Assembly: GCF_000204055.1 (NCBI RefSeq)
Contig: NW_006768777.1
Location: 1,395,877 to 1,459,876 of the forward strand
Source: Melampsora larici-populina 98AG31
Lineage: Eukaryota > Basidiomycota > Pucciniomycetes > Pucciniales > Melampsoraceae
DNA length: 64,000 nucleotides
Direction: 5' to 3'
The position numbers and the translations under genes were made by a program. Below are positions 38,176 through 49,398 of the stretch, in pieces (positions within the stretch are counted from its first letter, which is position 1; each line of letters begins with the position of its first letter). The notes beneath the pieces were generated by a model. It saw nothing but the letters and a program-made list of their open reading frames with translations, did no database searches and was not told the origin of the DNA.

Positions 38176-40037
38176 CTATACCAATTTTAATCTTACTTTC
38201 CTAGACCATTTCTCAACTTCTTTAGACACTTCAGGCGAAATTGAAAATAACTCTTTAATGAAAAACTGATAAAATTTGTGCTTAACTCTGTTCACTACTT
38301 TTGATAACATTGATTTAGAATTCTCTTTGAAAACAGATGTATTTGATTTTTTTATGAATTTATGTGTATTTGAATTGATAGAAAATAAATTGTTTGAATG
38401 TTCATTTATCTCTTGCTTCTTCTTGATACCATATCCTTTCTCAATTCGCATAAAATCTTCTCCAATAGCATTATCATTATCTTCTAACACTTCATCCATG
38501 TCCACAACATCAATCACTTCTATAACATCATCAAATGCTACTTGCTTCTTTATTTTAAGATCTTCTTGAATTTGATTTTTAACATCCTCTTTCTTAATTT
38601 GAGACTCATTATTTTGTGCTAAATCTTCTTCCTCAATTTTTACTTCTTTATTGACAGAATACATTTGAAAATCATTAGTAATAATTGGTGTTAAATTTGG
38701 TAATGAAACTACTGGCTGAATTAAATTAAAATCTTCTGGTTCCATTAAAAAACTCGAATTTTCATTATGATCAAAAGTACTCTCAGTATCAGAATAGTAA
38801 TCCATTTGATTGTAATTTGTGTCAGAGTTGATATATTGATCATTTAAATCAGCTTCTCGTACTTGTAGTTCATTAAATTCAATTGGTTCTTGATATTGAT
38901 TATAGATATAGTTCTGTTCTTGATTATGATCATGATATTGATGAATATTTGAATCATTTGGCGCGAGTTGATTGGTCTGATAATGTTGATAAGGAGCAGG
39001 TTGTTGTTCAATATAAGTTTGGAAATGATTAGGAACATAAATTTGATATGTAAAAGAATCAGGATGTGGAATTAAGCTAGAGTTCTGAATGATATTTGTT
39101 TGAAGATTATTATGATCACTACTCAAATAATCAATCTGATGAGTAGCTTTTGCTTGTTCTCCAGTAATCTTAGCAATTTTCTTATTTATATTGTTTTGAA
39201 TAACTTCATTCTTAACTCCAGGAAGGTCATCTATGATCCTAATTTTGCTTTCTTCAACATCTTCAAAATCCAACAGTACTTCTCCTTCCAAAACATATTC
39301 TACAGCCTTTTTCAATTTGTTTAAGCTAGGTAACTTATAACTACCACCATCAACTTGTTGAATAAACTTTTTCTTAATTAATCTCTTTTTAATTTCCTTT
39401 TGTAACTCGTCTGAAAAAGCCTCATAAAAACATCTCACAACTTCCTCTTCTGAATTGATATAATCATGCTTGGTAAGATAATTGTAAATCTTGTCAAAAT
39501 TTATTTTAAAAGATTCAAATTCAGCTTCATTTGTAATTCCACCACGCCTAGAAGACCTTTCTGATAAAACTCTGATATGATCAATAGAGTACTTTAATTC
39601 TTTTGATGTAAAATGATATCTAGCAATGAGTTGTTTCTTTAATTTCGTCCAACTCCATTTGCCACTACCCCAGCCATCCATTTCTCTAATTTCCTCTTTC
39701 AAACTTTCTTCTTCAACAAATCTAGTAATTTGCATAACCATATCAAGTTGAGAAGCACCATCAGCTTCTGCTTGACTCTGATAATTCGTGAGAAACCTAT
39801 TAATACTTTCTCCTTCTCTGAATCTAATTGAAGCATCTGAATTATTGATTTTTCTAGGTCTTTCTTCATCTGAACTACTATCACTATCACTTTCAATGTA
39901 CATCCTACTAATTTTCTTCTTTTTATTCTTTTCTTCTCTTTAAGTCTTGATTTTTCAATTAAATCCATCATTTCTTTTTCTGTTTGATTGAATAAATTTT
40001 GTTGTTGTTCATATAATTTCTGCCATGTAGAAGCCAT
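38176..40037 (-). pseudogene. Gag polyprotein, frameshifted
   Basis: The main frame (39903-38176) encodes a gag capsid-like domain with blocks such as NRFLTNYQSQAEADGASQLD and GWGSGKWSWTKLKKQLIARY, which align with the gag at 62724-64000 (NYHSQAEANGASELD and GWGTGEWSWKKVKEQLIARY). The N-terminal part (MASTWQKLYEQQQNLFNQ, from 40037) lies in another frame, so a frameshift sits near 39930-39950. It lacks about 100 N-terminal residues present in the copy at 62724. After the capsid the sequence is Gln/Asn/Tyr-rich and then acidic. No CCHC knuckle or protease follows before the stop at 38176. Confidence 0.8.
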
Positions 40038-40567
40038 CTGATTACTATTTGATTTAATTTATCAGAACATCATTACAAGTTAAAGGTCAACTATGAATTT
40101 GTTTATCCATACTTCACACTACCGCAAATACTTTGATTTTCCATTACCACCACATCCTATTACTGTAGTTCCTTGATCCCTCCTTCGGTGTATAATTTAT
40201 TTGCCAGTTATCCTTATTCACAAAGTTTGTTCTGAGTGTCAAATAAACGATTGCCACAGATTATCATATTCTCACCTCGCTTAACTCTTAGTGCTATCAC
40301 ACTTTCTCCTTCTACGTCACACTTGCTGGGCTTCACACTCCAGATTTGCTTCAATCGTATGTTCTATCATTCCCTCACCCTTCCACCCGAGGTTTCCCTT
40401 CCAAATTACTCCATTACCACTCCGTCATATCACACTAATTGCTCCCTACATCATACTCTATTGCTCACTACTGTTGCAATGTCCAAATTACTCATCTACC
40501 ATTGCCAATCCAATTGATATGTAAGTTCTTTTAATTTATCATTTCATCAGCGGAAACCCCGATTATT

Positions 40568-40731
40568 AGTGGTACACAAATATCAAAACCGTAAGGGAAA
40601 ACCGTATGGAAAACCGCATGAAAACCCGCATGGTTTTTTTGGTTTTTGCGGGCAAACCTAAAAAAACCATGCGGTTTCATGCGGATTTTTCATGCGGGTT
40701 TTTCATACGGTTTTCATATTTGTGTACCGCT
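40568..40731. mobile_element. Fold-back MITE, 164 bp
   Basis: The ends AGTGGTACACAAATAT and (minus strand) AGCGGTACACAAATAT are inverted repeats. They continue into near-palindromic AAAACCGTA and AAACCGCATG motifs repeated several times. ATT flanks both sides (40565-40567 and 40732-40734), a possible 3-bp target duplication. The whole unit can fold into one long hairpin. It sits inside the foreign block of the gag-only LTR element. Confidence 0.75.
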
Positions 40732-41229
40732 ATTCCTCAATTCCAACAAACTTTGAACGCAGTTCCAGCTGTCCTCCAAGTCAACTTGATTATCATCATC
40801 ATTCATCCATGTTATTCCATGTTTCCATGTTAGAGGCAAACATGGGATTCAGACAAAACCTCCCAAAAGCTTGAACATACACTCTCCCAGTTATGAAAAC
40901 AGCCAATCTTATCCCTCAATACCTGTAGTTCTTTTGGCTAGCCAACCTTCACATAACACCGCACAAACTCCCTCCCAACATAGTCGTTGCATCCTGGCAA
41001 GCGGTTACCCGACGTTACTCTTAAGCAAGCGGGTTTGTAATTCAAATGGTCTCACTAATTTCTAAAAATTGGAATCAACTTCTCATTCAAACTCATCTCC
41101 AGGAAAATCTTCTCAAGTAAAGCAAGTAAATCCAATCAATAGCAAATCTTGGAAGATTCTCAATTAGTTTTACTGATTCCCTCTATTGTGTTTCTAGAAT
41201 TTTGAACTTTAGACTTTGAAACAATGAAA

Positions 41230-42565
41230 AACAATCAAATCACTGAAGAATTCAATTAACTTCACGATTAAAATCTATCAAAGACAATCCAACTGATTCA
41301 AAAGATACAAAAGAAATTATTCATGATTTACTCTTATCAGTAACTTCATCAACTACATCAATCAAATTTCCATCAATCAATGCATCAGCAATCTTATGCT
41401 CAGATCAATCTACCTCTTTTTAATCAGACTTGTTTTTTGATTCATTGATCTTTGACTTACATGCTTCAAGTCTTTCCTAACTTGGGACTCGAATGTGATC
41501 AATCGACTAGATCGATTTATTTGACATCTCTTCTTTGAAGTCAAAGTTGAAACTTTCACAATCGACTGAATTCAATGTTGATTTTGAAATTCCTGGGCTT
41601 TTGGCTTTTGTGACTAATCATCAATTGATTAGAGAGTTTGTCAGTACTGAATTAAACAGTCGGCTAATTTGAGCTATCGCTCTCGGAACTCCGAGTTGAA
41701 CTGTTCAGAATCGACAATCAAACCTTGAGGTATAATTCTACGTGGACATTCACTTTTTCACTTACATAAATTCAAACTCCTTGCTCCTGTGCCATCTAGG
41801 TGAGTTTTCTTTTGATCTCGGTCCAATTCCGATCGTATTTGAATCGATCTCAGCCTCTTAAAAGCTTTAGTCATCCCAACTAATTAATCTTCATCTTATT
41901 TGCTTTAATTTCACTTAACAGGCTACAGTCATCATCATCATCAAGCTTTTGATTTTGATGTCGGACAACCTTTTCCATGCACTTATCAAGAATAGGTCAG
42001 TTCCCTTTCTGTTTGTGAGTAATTCTGACTTGATTTAAATTACCTTCTTCCCTCCTTGACGCCATTCATCTTTACTAATGTGATCTCCTTTTTGTGCCAG
42101 CTTGTCAAAATATCTGTTTTAGTTACTATGTTGTGATTGAATTTCAAATGTGTTATAATTGTAGTTCTTGAGCTATTCAGTTCAAGCAACTTTTGCTTCT
42201 TTTTCAACTTAGTTTGCACCAATGACTGATTTGAACTTCCTTGACTTTGATCTCAATGCATTTGAAAAGGTAAGTGATTGATTCATGTTCTGGTTTTCTT
42301 TAATCTTGATACTGATTTGTTTTTTTGATTGATTGATGAAAGGGATGGGAAAGATTAATCAATATAGAAATTTTAATACCAATTAAAACTTGAACAATAA
42401 TTGAATGTTGAAACTAATAATGATGGATCATATGGAAAGCAAAACCATAATGTTGGATTGGTTTTTTTAACTGAAATTGATAAAATCATTGAAAGTAGAT
42501 TAGATTTAGCTTTAGATTGGAAAAGCACCGGTGTGGAAAAGATGGTGCAAGATTTGGTCTGATTG
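41230..42565 (+). pseudogene. Degraded gene-like exons, origin unknown
   Basis: Three pieces have coding-like composition. One is 41265-41420, with the motif IIHDLLLSVTSSTTSIKFPS. A second is about 41540-41670, with FNVDFEIPGLLAFVTNHQLI. The third includes a putative exon at 42222-42269 (MTDLNFLDFDLNAFEK followed by GTAAGT) and 42420-42560, with VGLVFLTEIDKIIESRLDLA and GVEKMVQDLV. The last resembles the Walker B neighbourhood of ClpX-type AAA+ proteins, but this is only an impression. Frames are interrupted by stops. I infer a captured or invaded host gene fragment; it could also be unrelated transposon sequence. Confidence 0.3.
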
Positions 42566-43543
42566 GACTTTTTTGGGGGTGGTTCAGGATTTGGGTTTAG
42601 AGGCCATTTATGTATTTAGTTGGGTTCATCGTTGGGTTCATATTGTTCGTATCATTATTTCAAATTCAGCATTCAAAACTTCAAGTCAAGAATAAGTTGT
42701 TGTAAATCAATGGTAATGAAATGTAAACTATTTTTCTTCATTTTCCTCAAATACACAAAAACTTCAAGGTATGTAGATTATTACCTCTTGGCAAAAAAAC
42801 AAATTAAGAGGTTAATTAGAATCTCTTGATCTGACATTTTTTTTCAAAAATGTTTTCTTTATAATCCAACTCAAATTTTTGAAAATCTCACTTTTTTACT
42901 TATTGTACTTAGATCCTGTATATTAACCAAATGAGTGATATGATTCTTCAATTCAAGAACAAAACAAAACAGATGATAAAGTCAAATTGTGAGCAGCAGA
43001 ATCCATTTTGAAACCTGAAGTAGTCAAATGTGCAACCCTGACACCAAATGAACCAAGCCACAGTAAAAAAATTAAAGAAAATGTGGTTGTAACTCAACCC
43101 AACCCCCCCCCAAGAGACCATAGGTGAATACCAATTGATTTATGGATCAGCCAATGTAACAATGTGAAACACTCTAGATGGACCAGCTTTTTGTGAACCA
43201 ATTCCATCTAAAAAATAGAGTGAATATCATGTGACAAAACATTACTTGAGGTACTCTGATATTCAAACCGTTAGGTGGTTGGAGATTAGGCTTAGGGGTC
43301 AGGCTTAGGATAAGGATATCATCACTCTGTCCCTAGGGTATGCAACATTCATTTTGTTCCCAATGACCATCATTCCTCCTGACCCTTGATCCCACCACAT
43401 TGAGAAATCCTGAGCAGCATGACCTCCATACCCCTCCTGCCTCATTTCCATCCTGTTCTTTGCTGCCAGCAGCAAATATCTAACAGCCCTCTCTAGGATC
43501 ACCTTCATTTGTGTTTAGTAGCCTTAAGTGTGTAATATACTTA

Positions 43544-44002
43544 GGGTGTGTTCACTTAAGCAATTTCTGTCCAGAAATCACATTCTGGAAATTTAAAAAT
43601 GTAAAAATTGACCATGTTCCACCAAACCAGCACTTTAAAAGTTTGCAGAATGTGATTTTCAGCCTGGAACCAATGCCCCAAGTGCTCCAAGCCCCAAACC
43701 CTTGGGTTGCAGTTTCAGTCAGGCTTCTTGGGACCCCGTAGGATTTGGGGGCGGGGGGGCATAGTCCTCAAACCCGTGATTGTATCCGTGGGGACCCCCG
43801 GCTTCCCACGGGTTTTAGGCATTCAGGATAGGGGTTGGGGGGCTTCTGAGAGCTGGGTTTTGATTGGTTTGGGGTAGTGTTTGGGCACAGGGGGCTTATT
43901 AGGTATTGGTTTGGGGTGCGGGTAGGCCATTACATGCGTTGTTTGGGCTGGGGCCCAGGCTGATGTGATTTCTGATCAGAAATTGCTTAAGCAAACATGC
44001 CC
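43544..44002. mobile_element. PIF/Harbinger-type non-autonomous element, 459 bp
   Basis: The ends GGGTGTGTTCACTTAAGCAA and (minus strand) GGGCATGTTTGCTTAAGCAA are inverted repeats of about 40 bp that continue through CAGAAATCACAT. TTA flanks both sides (43541-43543 and 44003-44005). GGG-x-x-TGTT ends plus a TTA duplication are diagnostic of PIF/Harbinger elements. The centre is unusually G-rich and has no transposase. Confidence 0.88.
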
Positions 44003-44922
44003 TTAGGCTAGCACTATGTTGCTCATTCTGTATCCAGTGATCAACATGGTATTATGATATAGATTTTGCTGAATTGTCATCCAATTAATTGGCCCTAACC
44101 TTGAAGCTTGCCGTCTTAGGAAATATTTGAGCCAGCATAGCCTCCAGAAGGCTTTGCAAATCAATCTGAGATGAGCCCTTCTTACAATTGCGGCGCCCGC
44201 CGCTCAATTCGGCTAGTATAATTAAAAAGTCAAAAATATATAAATCAATGATAGATAAGGATCAATAATTTCGTGTAGATTTCAAAGCTTCAAATGAAAT
44301 GAAGAGAATGAAATTATTAATGTGAGAAAGTTCTTTGATTTAAAGTATTGTAACCAAAGTGTTTTGAATTAGTGATTAATTTTTAAAGGAGAAACTCGAA
44401 ATTGTTGATGACGGAATCTTGTTTTAATGAATGAAGTAATCTTTGAAATGAATGTTGATCTAATTCTTGAATTGATTTTCGGGTAAAACCTCCAATAAAC
44501 TGAAAAGGATTGGTTTTGTTGTTAAAAAGGATAGTATTCCTGATTTTTTGAAATTTTAAGTCAATTGTTGTTAATTACTATTCTGATTGTTTATAATGGA
44601 ATTAAGTTATAAGTTGATGTAGTATTGATCATTAGGTTAATCTCCTAAATTTCGGATATTGAATATATCTAAATTATTTAACAATGATAATGATTATTTT
44701 GATGAATAGTATTGATTGTGAATTTTCGGATTTTTCAGTGGATTTATATAATTTAATTATCTGATTTGTTTTAATGTTATATTATAAATTTGAATCTGAT
44801 ATTGAATAATTTAATTGGATCAAGTTGTTTTGTTAATTTGAGAATGAACTGTTGAATTTTATTATAATATAAAGTAATTGAAGTAATTTAAATAAATTTG
44901 ACCAGTAGCAAAGTTAAGTAAA

Positions 44923-44940
44923 GCCCGGGCAGAGTCACCA
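44923..44940 (-). promoter_or_regulatory. Primer-binding site of the gag-only element
   Basis: On the minus strand TGGTGACTCTGCCCGGGC starts three bases after the LTR edge. TGG is the complement of a tRNA CCA end. I cannot assign the tRNA with confidence. Confidence 0.7.
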
Positions 44941-44943
44941 ATA

Positions 44944-46571
44944 TGTAGAACTTATAACCCAACAAGGGTTATACAGAGCTGGAAGAGGATAATCTGCTAA
45001 TAAAAATGACTAGTAGAAGTTGTCTAAGGACTGCTCTTCTAAAACAAGTCAATCAGAAAGAGAAACTGTCGACTTGAGTACTGATAAGGCACCAGAGAAA
45101 TGTATTCTCACACGTATTTTAACTTCAAAAGCACACTTTGTATTACTATCAACACTGCTATAGTGTTATTCCCAATTGATAACTAAAGAGAATAAGCAAT
45201 ATCTGTTTGATATTATTCCCAATAAGTCTTTATGACTATAAAACTAAAGTAAATTTCTCTTTATAGCTGTAATAAAGGGCGTATTTAAGTGACCAGGTAC
45301 TATTAAAATAAGTTTATGATGATAAACAAAATGATAATGGCGTAAATGATAAAGAAAAAAGGGGAACAACAGTGCCAAAATCCTCTCAAAGTATATATAA
45401 CAATGTACTAGAATTTTTACCATGGTCAACAACCTCAAAACCAATCAAATCCGCCCAAAATTCCCTAAAAACCCTATGATGACGCAATGTAATGATTTTG
45501 TTACTAATAAATGATGTAATTTTCACAGCTAAAAGTGATCAATGACGCAATAATATGATGTACAGCACTTCTTATGATGAATACAGGTGATTTTTTCCTT
45601 GTAAACTAGCTGAAAACCAATTTTTGAGATTACGAATTTTTTCAGATGTGCTCCAATTTTTGATTACTAAAGTGCATCTTGTAGCCCTCGTGTTACTGAT
45701 CATTTCTGACACCTACATAACCTACTTCTGATGAGTGATGAGTAAGATATTGAGTTGTGAAGTTAAGGTTTTGAGCATTACATGTTGACTTGTGACTGTA
45801 AATTCGAGATTCACACCAATTCTTTATTTGCCTTATAACTTTTTACACACACCTCCGTTACTAATGATTTGAAGTTTGTACATTATGTAATCCACTCCTC
45901 TGCGTTGAATGAGCCATCTACCAACCTATTCTGACGTCATTTGACATATGTAATTAGCTGAAAACCTCCATTTTCCACGAATTTCACCCATTTTCTCCAC
46001 TTTTCACAGCTGCTACTTTCTTTTTCTTGCTCATGTAATATGGCATCATCATCTATAACCTTAAAAATCCCGGAAAATCCTCTTGGCAACCTTACATTCC
46101 ATCACTACCACTATTACACAACCAAACTACATGTGTACCTCTTGTTTACCAACTTCGAAAAAGTACCTTTTCCCTAATAACTTTTGTTTCTCCTTATCAA
46201 CCTTGAAGATTAAAATTGTCATAGTATAATATAATGTTTTTCTTTCATATTCTAACCTCATAATACCCATAACTTTATTTTTACTAACCTAAAAACCATT
46301 TTCCAACCTATGTACCTATATTTTCGAATTTTTCTTATGTTTTTCTTTCTTTCTTTTTGTAATAAGTTTGTAAGTAAACTATAATGATCTTAATGTATAA
46401 TGTGAAATAAAATGATGTAATGTTGACCTAATGACCAATACATAAGCCTACAAGAGCTTCAATTGATCAAAAACCTCCATTTCGAATTTTCTTTCCTGCT
46501 GAATCCTGCTAATAAACTGGTAAACTGGTAATTGTGAATTTTTTAATTGATCCCATAAATTTATCACTACA
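44944..46571 (-). repeat. LTR 2 (5' LTR of the gag-only element)
   Basis: 1628 bp, TGTAGAAC at the plus-strand left edge and CACTACA at the right edge. It is much closer in sequence to LTR 3 (52878) than to LTR 1, its presumed partner. A hairpin lies at 44954-44972. Confidence 0.8.
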
Positions 46572-46575
46572 CCGT

Positions 46576-48640
46576 CTCAACCACCATCGCCACTGTCTCA
46601 ACCACCACCAACACCGTCTCAACCACCACCACCACCATCTCAATTGTCATCATCACATAACATTACTGAGGAACTATTGAATTGAAAGTCCCCTTCATTG
46701 ACTCAAGACTCCACTTTGGCCGGTGTCACACCATCAGCTCCTGCCCCCTCCAAAATCATCTACTATCCATTCTTATCACCAGGACCCAATGCAAAGCCAA
46801 GATATACTCACCACCATTTAAGGGTGGAAGTTTCGTTGTTACTGTATTACGGGATATGTAGTAGATTATGGGTTTAGATACTGGGAATTTATCTGGCATT
46901 CAAGACTCCCACCCTTACTTCTTCTTTTCTTCATAGCTTTCTCTTATCTCACTATTTCTATTGTTTCTTTTGATATTACTGATTTCTGATATCTTCAAGT
47001 GCTGGATTAGTAATTGATACCAACACCATGTCTGTATCCCTGTAGGAAGTCGACGTGCACACACGGAGAGTTTCCAAAAGAACATGGAAGAACTTTTCTG
47101 AAGTTCAGACTGGTGGATCACCTTGATGCACACACCCTTTGTTGGAACTCAATTACCCAAGTTTCAACAACCCACTTAATAAAGGCAAAGCCTCAAGACC
47201 TCTTTTGAGGCTCTTGCAAGTTTCTATCAAAAGTCTTTTGTGTGTGCACGTCGAGGTGTCACATGAATACAGACATGGTGCAAGGGGTTTAGATAAACCC
47301 AGCTCTCTTGAGAGATTGCGCCAGGAATATGATCCAGTGAAGGTGGAGATCTACAGTCCACCTTACACACCACCATGATCTATCTTGGAAAACTTGCTTC
47401 TGTTTAAGAAAGAGATTGCTCTACCCAAAGTCAGAAACTGAGATACCCAATGCAATCATTGCTGCCAATTTGGACAAACAACAATAATGTACTGCCCAAA
47501 AAAAGAGTTACCTGGCCAAGCTGAACTATACTACGACTGGCGGGTTGTTCATTTGGACAAAAGGCTTAGGCCTAACAATAACCATAGTGTCTTGGCTCTT
47601 TACCCAAGTTTAGCAGAAGCCAAACATCTGTAAGTCCTTTTGATTCAATCATTCACTACAACAAGTCCTTGAAATTGACCTATATGGTATAAGTAGAGAC
47701 CATGCGCGCATGCGCGCAACAGGGAAATTGTGTCCAATTACAGGCTTTAGTTACTACTATTACAAAATACCACTTTACACTCCCCTGAGGAAAGCATCCT
47801 CACTACCTGCTTGACTAATATTGACTTAGCCTGAGGTCGTGGTTTTAATCTATTTCCCTTTTGTTTTCAATACCATACACCACTTTTGACTCAGGAAATC
47901 AGTTGATGTCCTCATTATGTCACTGAAACAATGAATTAAAACCCAAGGCATACATTTTTTATTAACAGTATAAAAGAGGTACAAAACATTTCAAGGAGAC
48001 ATTCTACTCTATCTTTGCTCTCCTTTAACCAAGCGGATTAACCCTGGAAAACATTGGTATCCTGCTTCTTGATCCACAAAGAAACAAACCACTTAACAAA
48101 ATATGTCCTCATCCACCCTCTTTAGAATCAAATGTTTCAATCCTTGAAAAGTGTGTGGCGCATGTGAAGCTGAACGCACAAAGCATACAAACGTTTCTAA
48201 CCCACACACTGACAGTCTACAAAAAAAGGCTTTGTCAAAATTACTTACACCTTCAGTATAAATTAGTATTAGACACTTATTTTCTGGTTATACCACCTCC
48301 ACCACAATCCTCTTTGTTATCCACCTTGTATACCCCATTCAAGTTGCAGGGCATGTAATGTTTTTGGGTCTTTCAATCTAATGTGGAGATAGTGGCTCTC
48401 TGATTTCCTAACGCTTCAATATGCAGCTTGACTATACCACTCAAGTCATGTTCCTGAGTTCTGGAGAAACATCTGTTAGAATACAACCTATGTAGTCAAA
48501 CCCGCCAAACTACTTACAACTTATTTAAGATCACATACTGAATTCAAAACTTAAATCTCAAACTTAAACTTAAACTCAAACCTAACCAATCCCTGTATCA
48601 CATTTAAATAGTCCCATTCATCCACGATCACCACTTTCTC
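46576..48640. other. Gene-free stretch right of the LTR element
   Basis: Starts with the other half of the CAACCACC microsatellite (to about 46650). The part 47045-47310 is a second copy of the dispersed repeat at 35160-35450. An alternating GCGCATGCGCGC tract lies at about 47703-47715. Remaining frames are short and unrecognised. Confidence 0.35.
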
Positions 48641-48643
48641 CTC

Positions 48644-49080
48644 ATCAGTTCACTGAGGAACAAAGTGGCGTGTAAGTGGATTCATACTGATTTCTTCTTC
48701 AAATCCGAATGAACAGTTGTTGATCTATTTTTATATCTATCTCTCTCTTTTCTCTTCAGACCTTTGTTGTTTTCTTTCACCTCTGTTAGGTGTGATTATT
48801 TTTCGTCTTTGGTGTTCAGAACCGTTAAGACTAACTCCCGATTACTGGCATTCTAAGGTTAGAACATCATTATATGAAATAATATCTTATCAGTTCACTG
48901 AGGAACAAAGTGGCGTACCTTTGTTGTTTTCTTTCACCTCTGTTAGGTGTGATTATTTTTCGTCTTCGGTGTTCAGAACCGTTAAGACTAACGCCCGATT
49001 ACTGGCATTCTAAGGTGTGATTATTTTTCGTCTTCGGTGTTCAGAACCGTTAAGACTAACGCCCGATTACTGGCATTCTA
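48644..49080 (+). repeat. Tandem duplicated block, one copy lacking a GT-AG intron
   Basis: Segment A (core TCAGTTCACTGAGGAACAAA, ending GTGGCGT) occurs at 48644-48671 and 48889-48916. Segment B (from ACCTTTGTTG to GGCATTCTAAGG) occurs at 48760-48859 and 48917-49015, with a partial third copy at 49013-49080. In the first unit A and B are separated by 88 bp (48672-48759) that begins GTAAGT and ends TTCTCTTCAG. In the second unit A and B are fused exactly at those borders. Confidence 0.85.
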
Positions 49081-49398
49081 AGAATCACCATTTGGTGACT
49101 CGAGTTTCTTTAGTTCTTCGCAACATCATTTTATAAGGATAGCACAAATGTGGTAAATCTCATAAGTTCATAGGGGTGGGGATCTTGGTTGTTAGATGGG
49201 CAATAAGTTCAGATGATGCTCTGTTCATCATGGTGTGGGGGTTTTTGCTCACAAGCAGAACAGCTTTGAGCTGGGGTTAGGCTAGTATTTCTCAGCTCTG
49301 AGCAAGAACTTTCCTTTTTTTGTGTTTCATGGAGAATTGTGTTACAAACAACTCATATTTTTGACATAAACTACACAATAGATGTGACCTCAATGTCG

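Larger units (their letters stand above)
36353..46571 (-). mobile_element. Gag-only LTR retroelement with large foreign insert
   Basis: On the minus strand the order is LTR (46571-44944), primer-binding site, AT-rich leader, a foreign block of about 4 kb, gag (40037-38176), polypurine tract and LTR (37883-36353). CCGT flanks both outer ends (36349-36352 and 46572-46575), and both flanks belong to the same CTCAACCACCACC-rich microsatellite, so the two LTRs bracket one insertion. No protease, reverse transcriptase or integrase frame is present. I infer a non-autonomous Ty3/gypsy-type element mobilised in trans. Confidence 0.7.

Noticed and set aside
47700..47716. GCGCATGCGCGC tract as a regulatory or Z-DNA site
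   Set aside because: A short alternating tract alone, with no nearby gene, is weak evidence.
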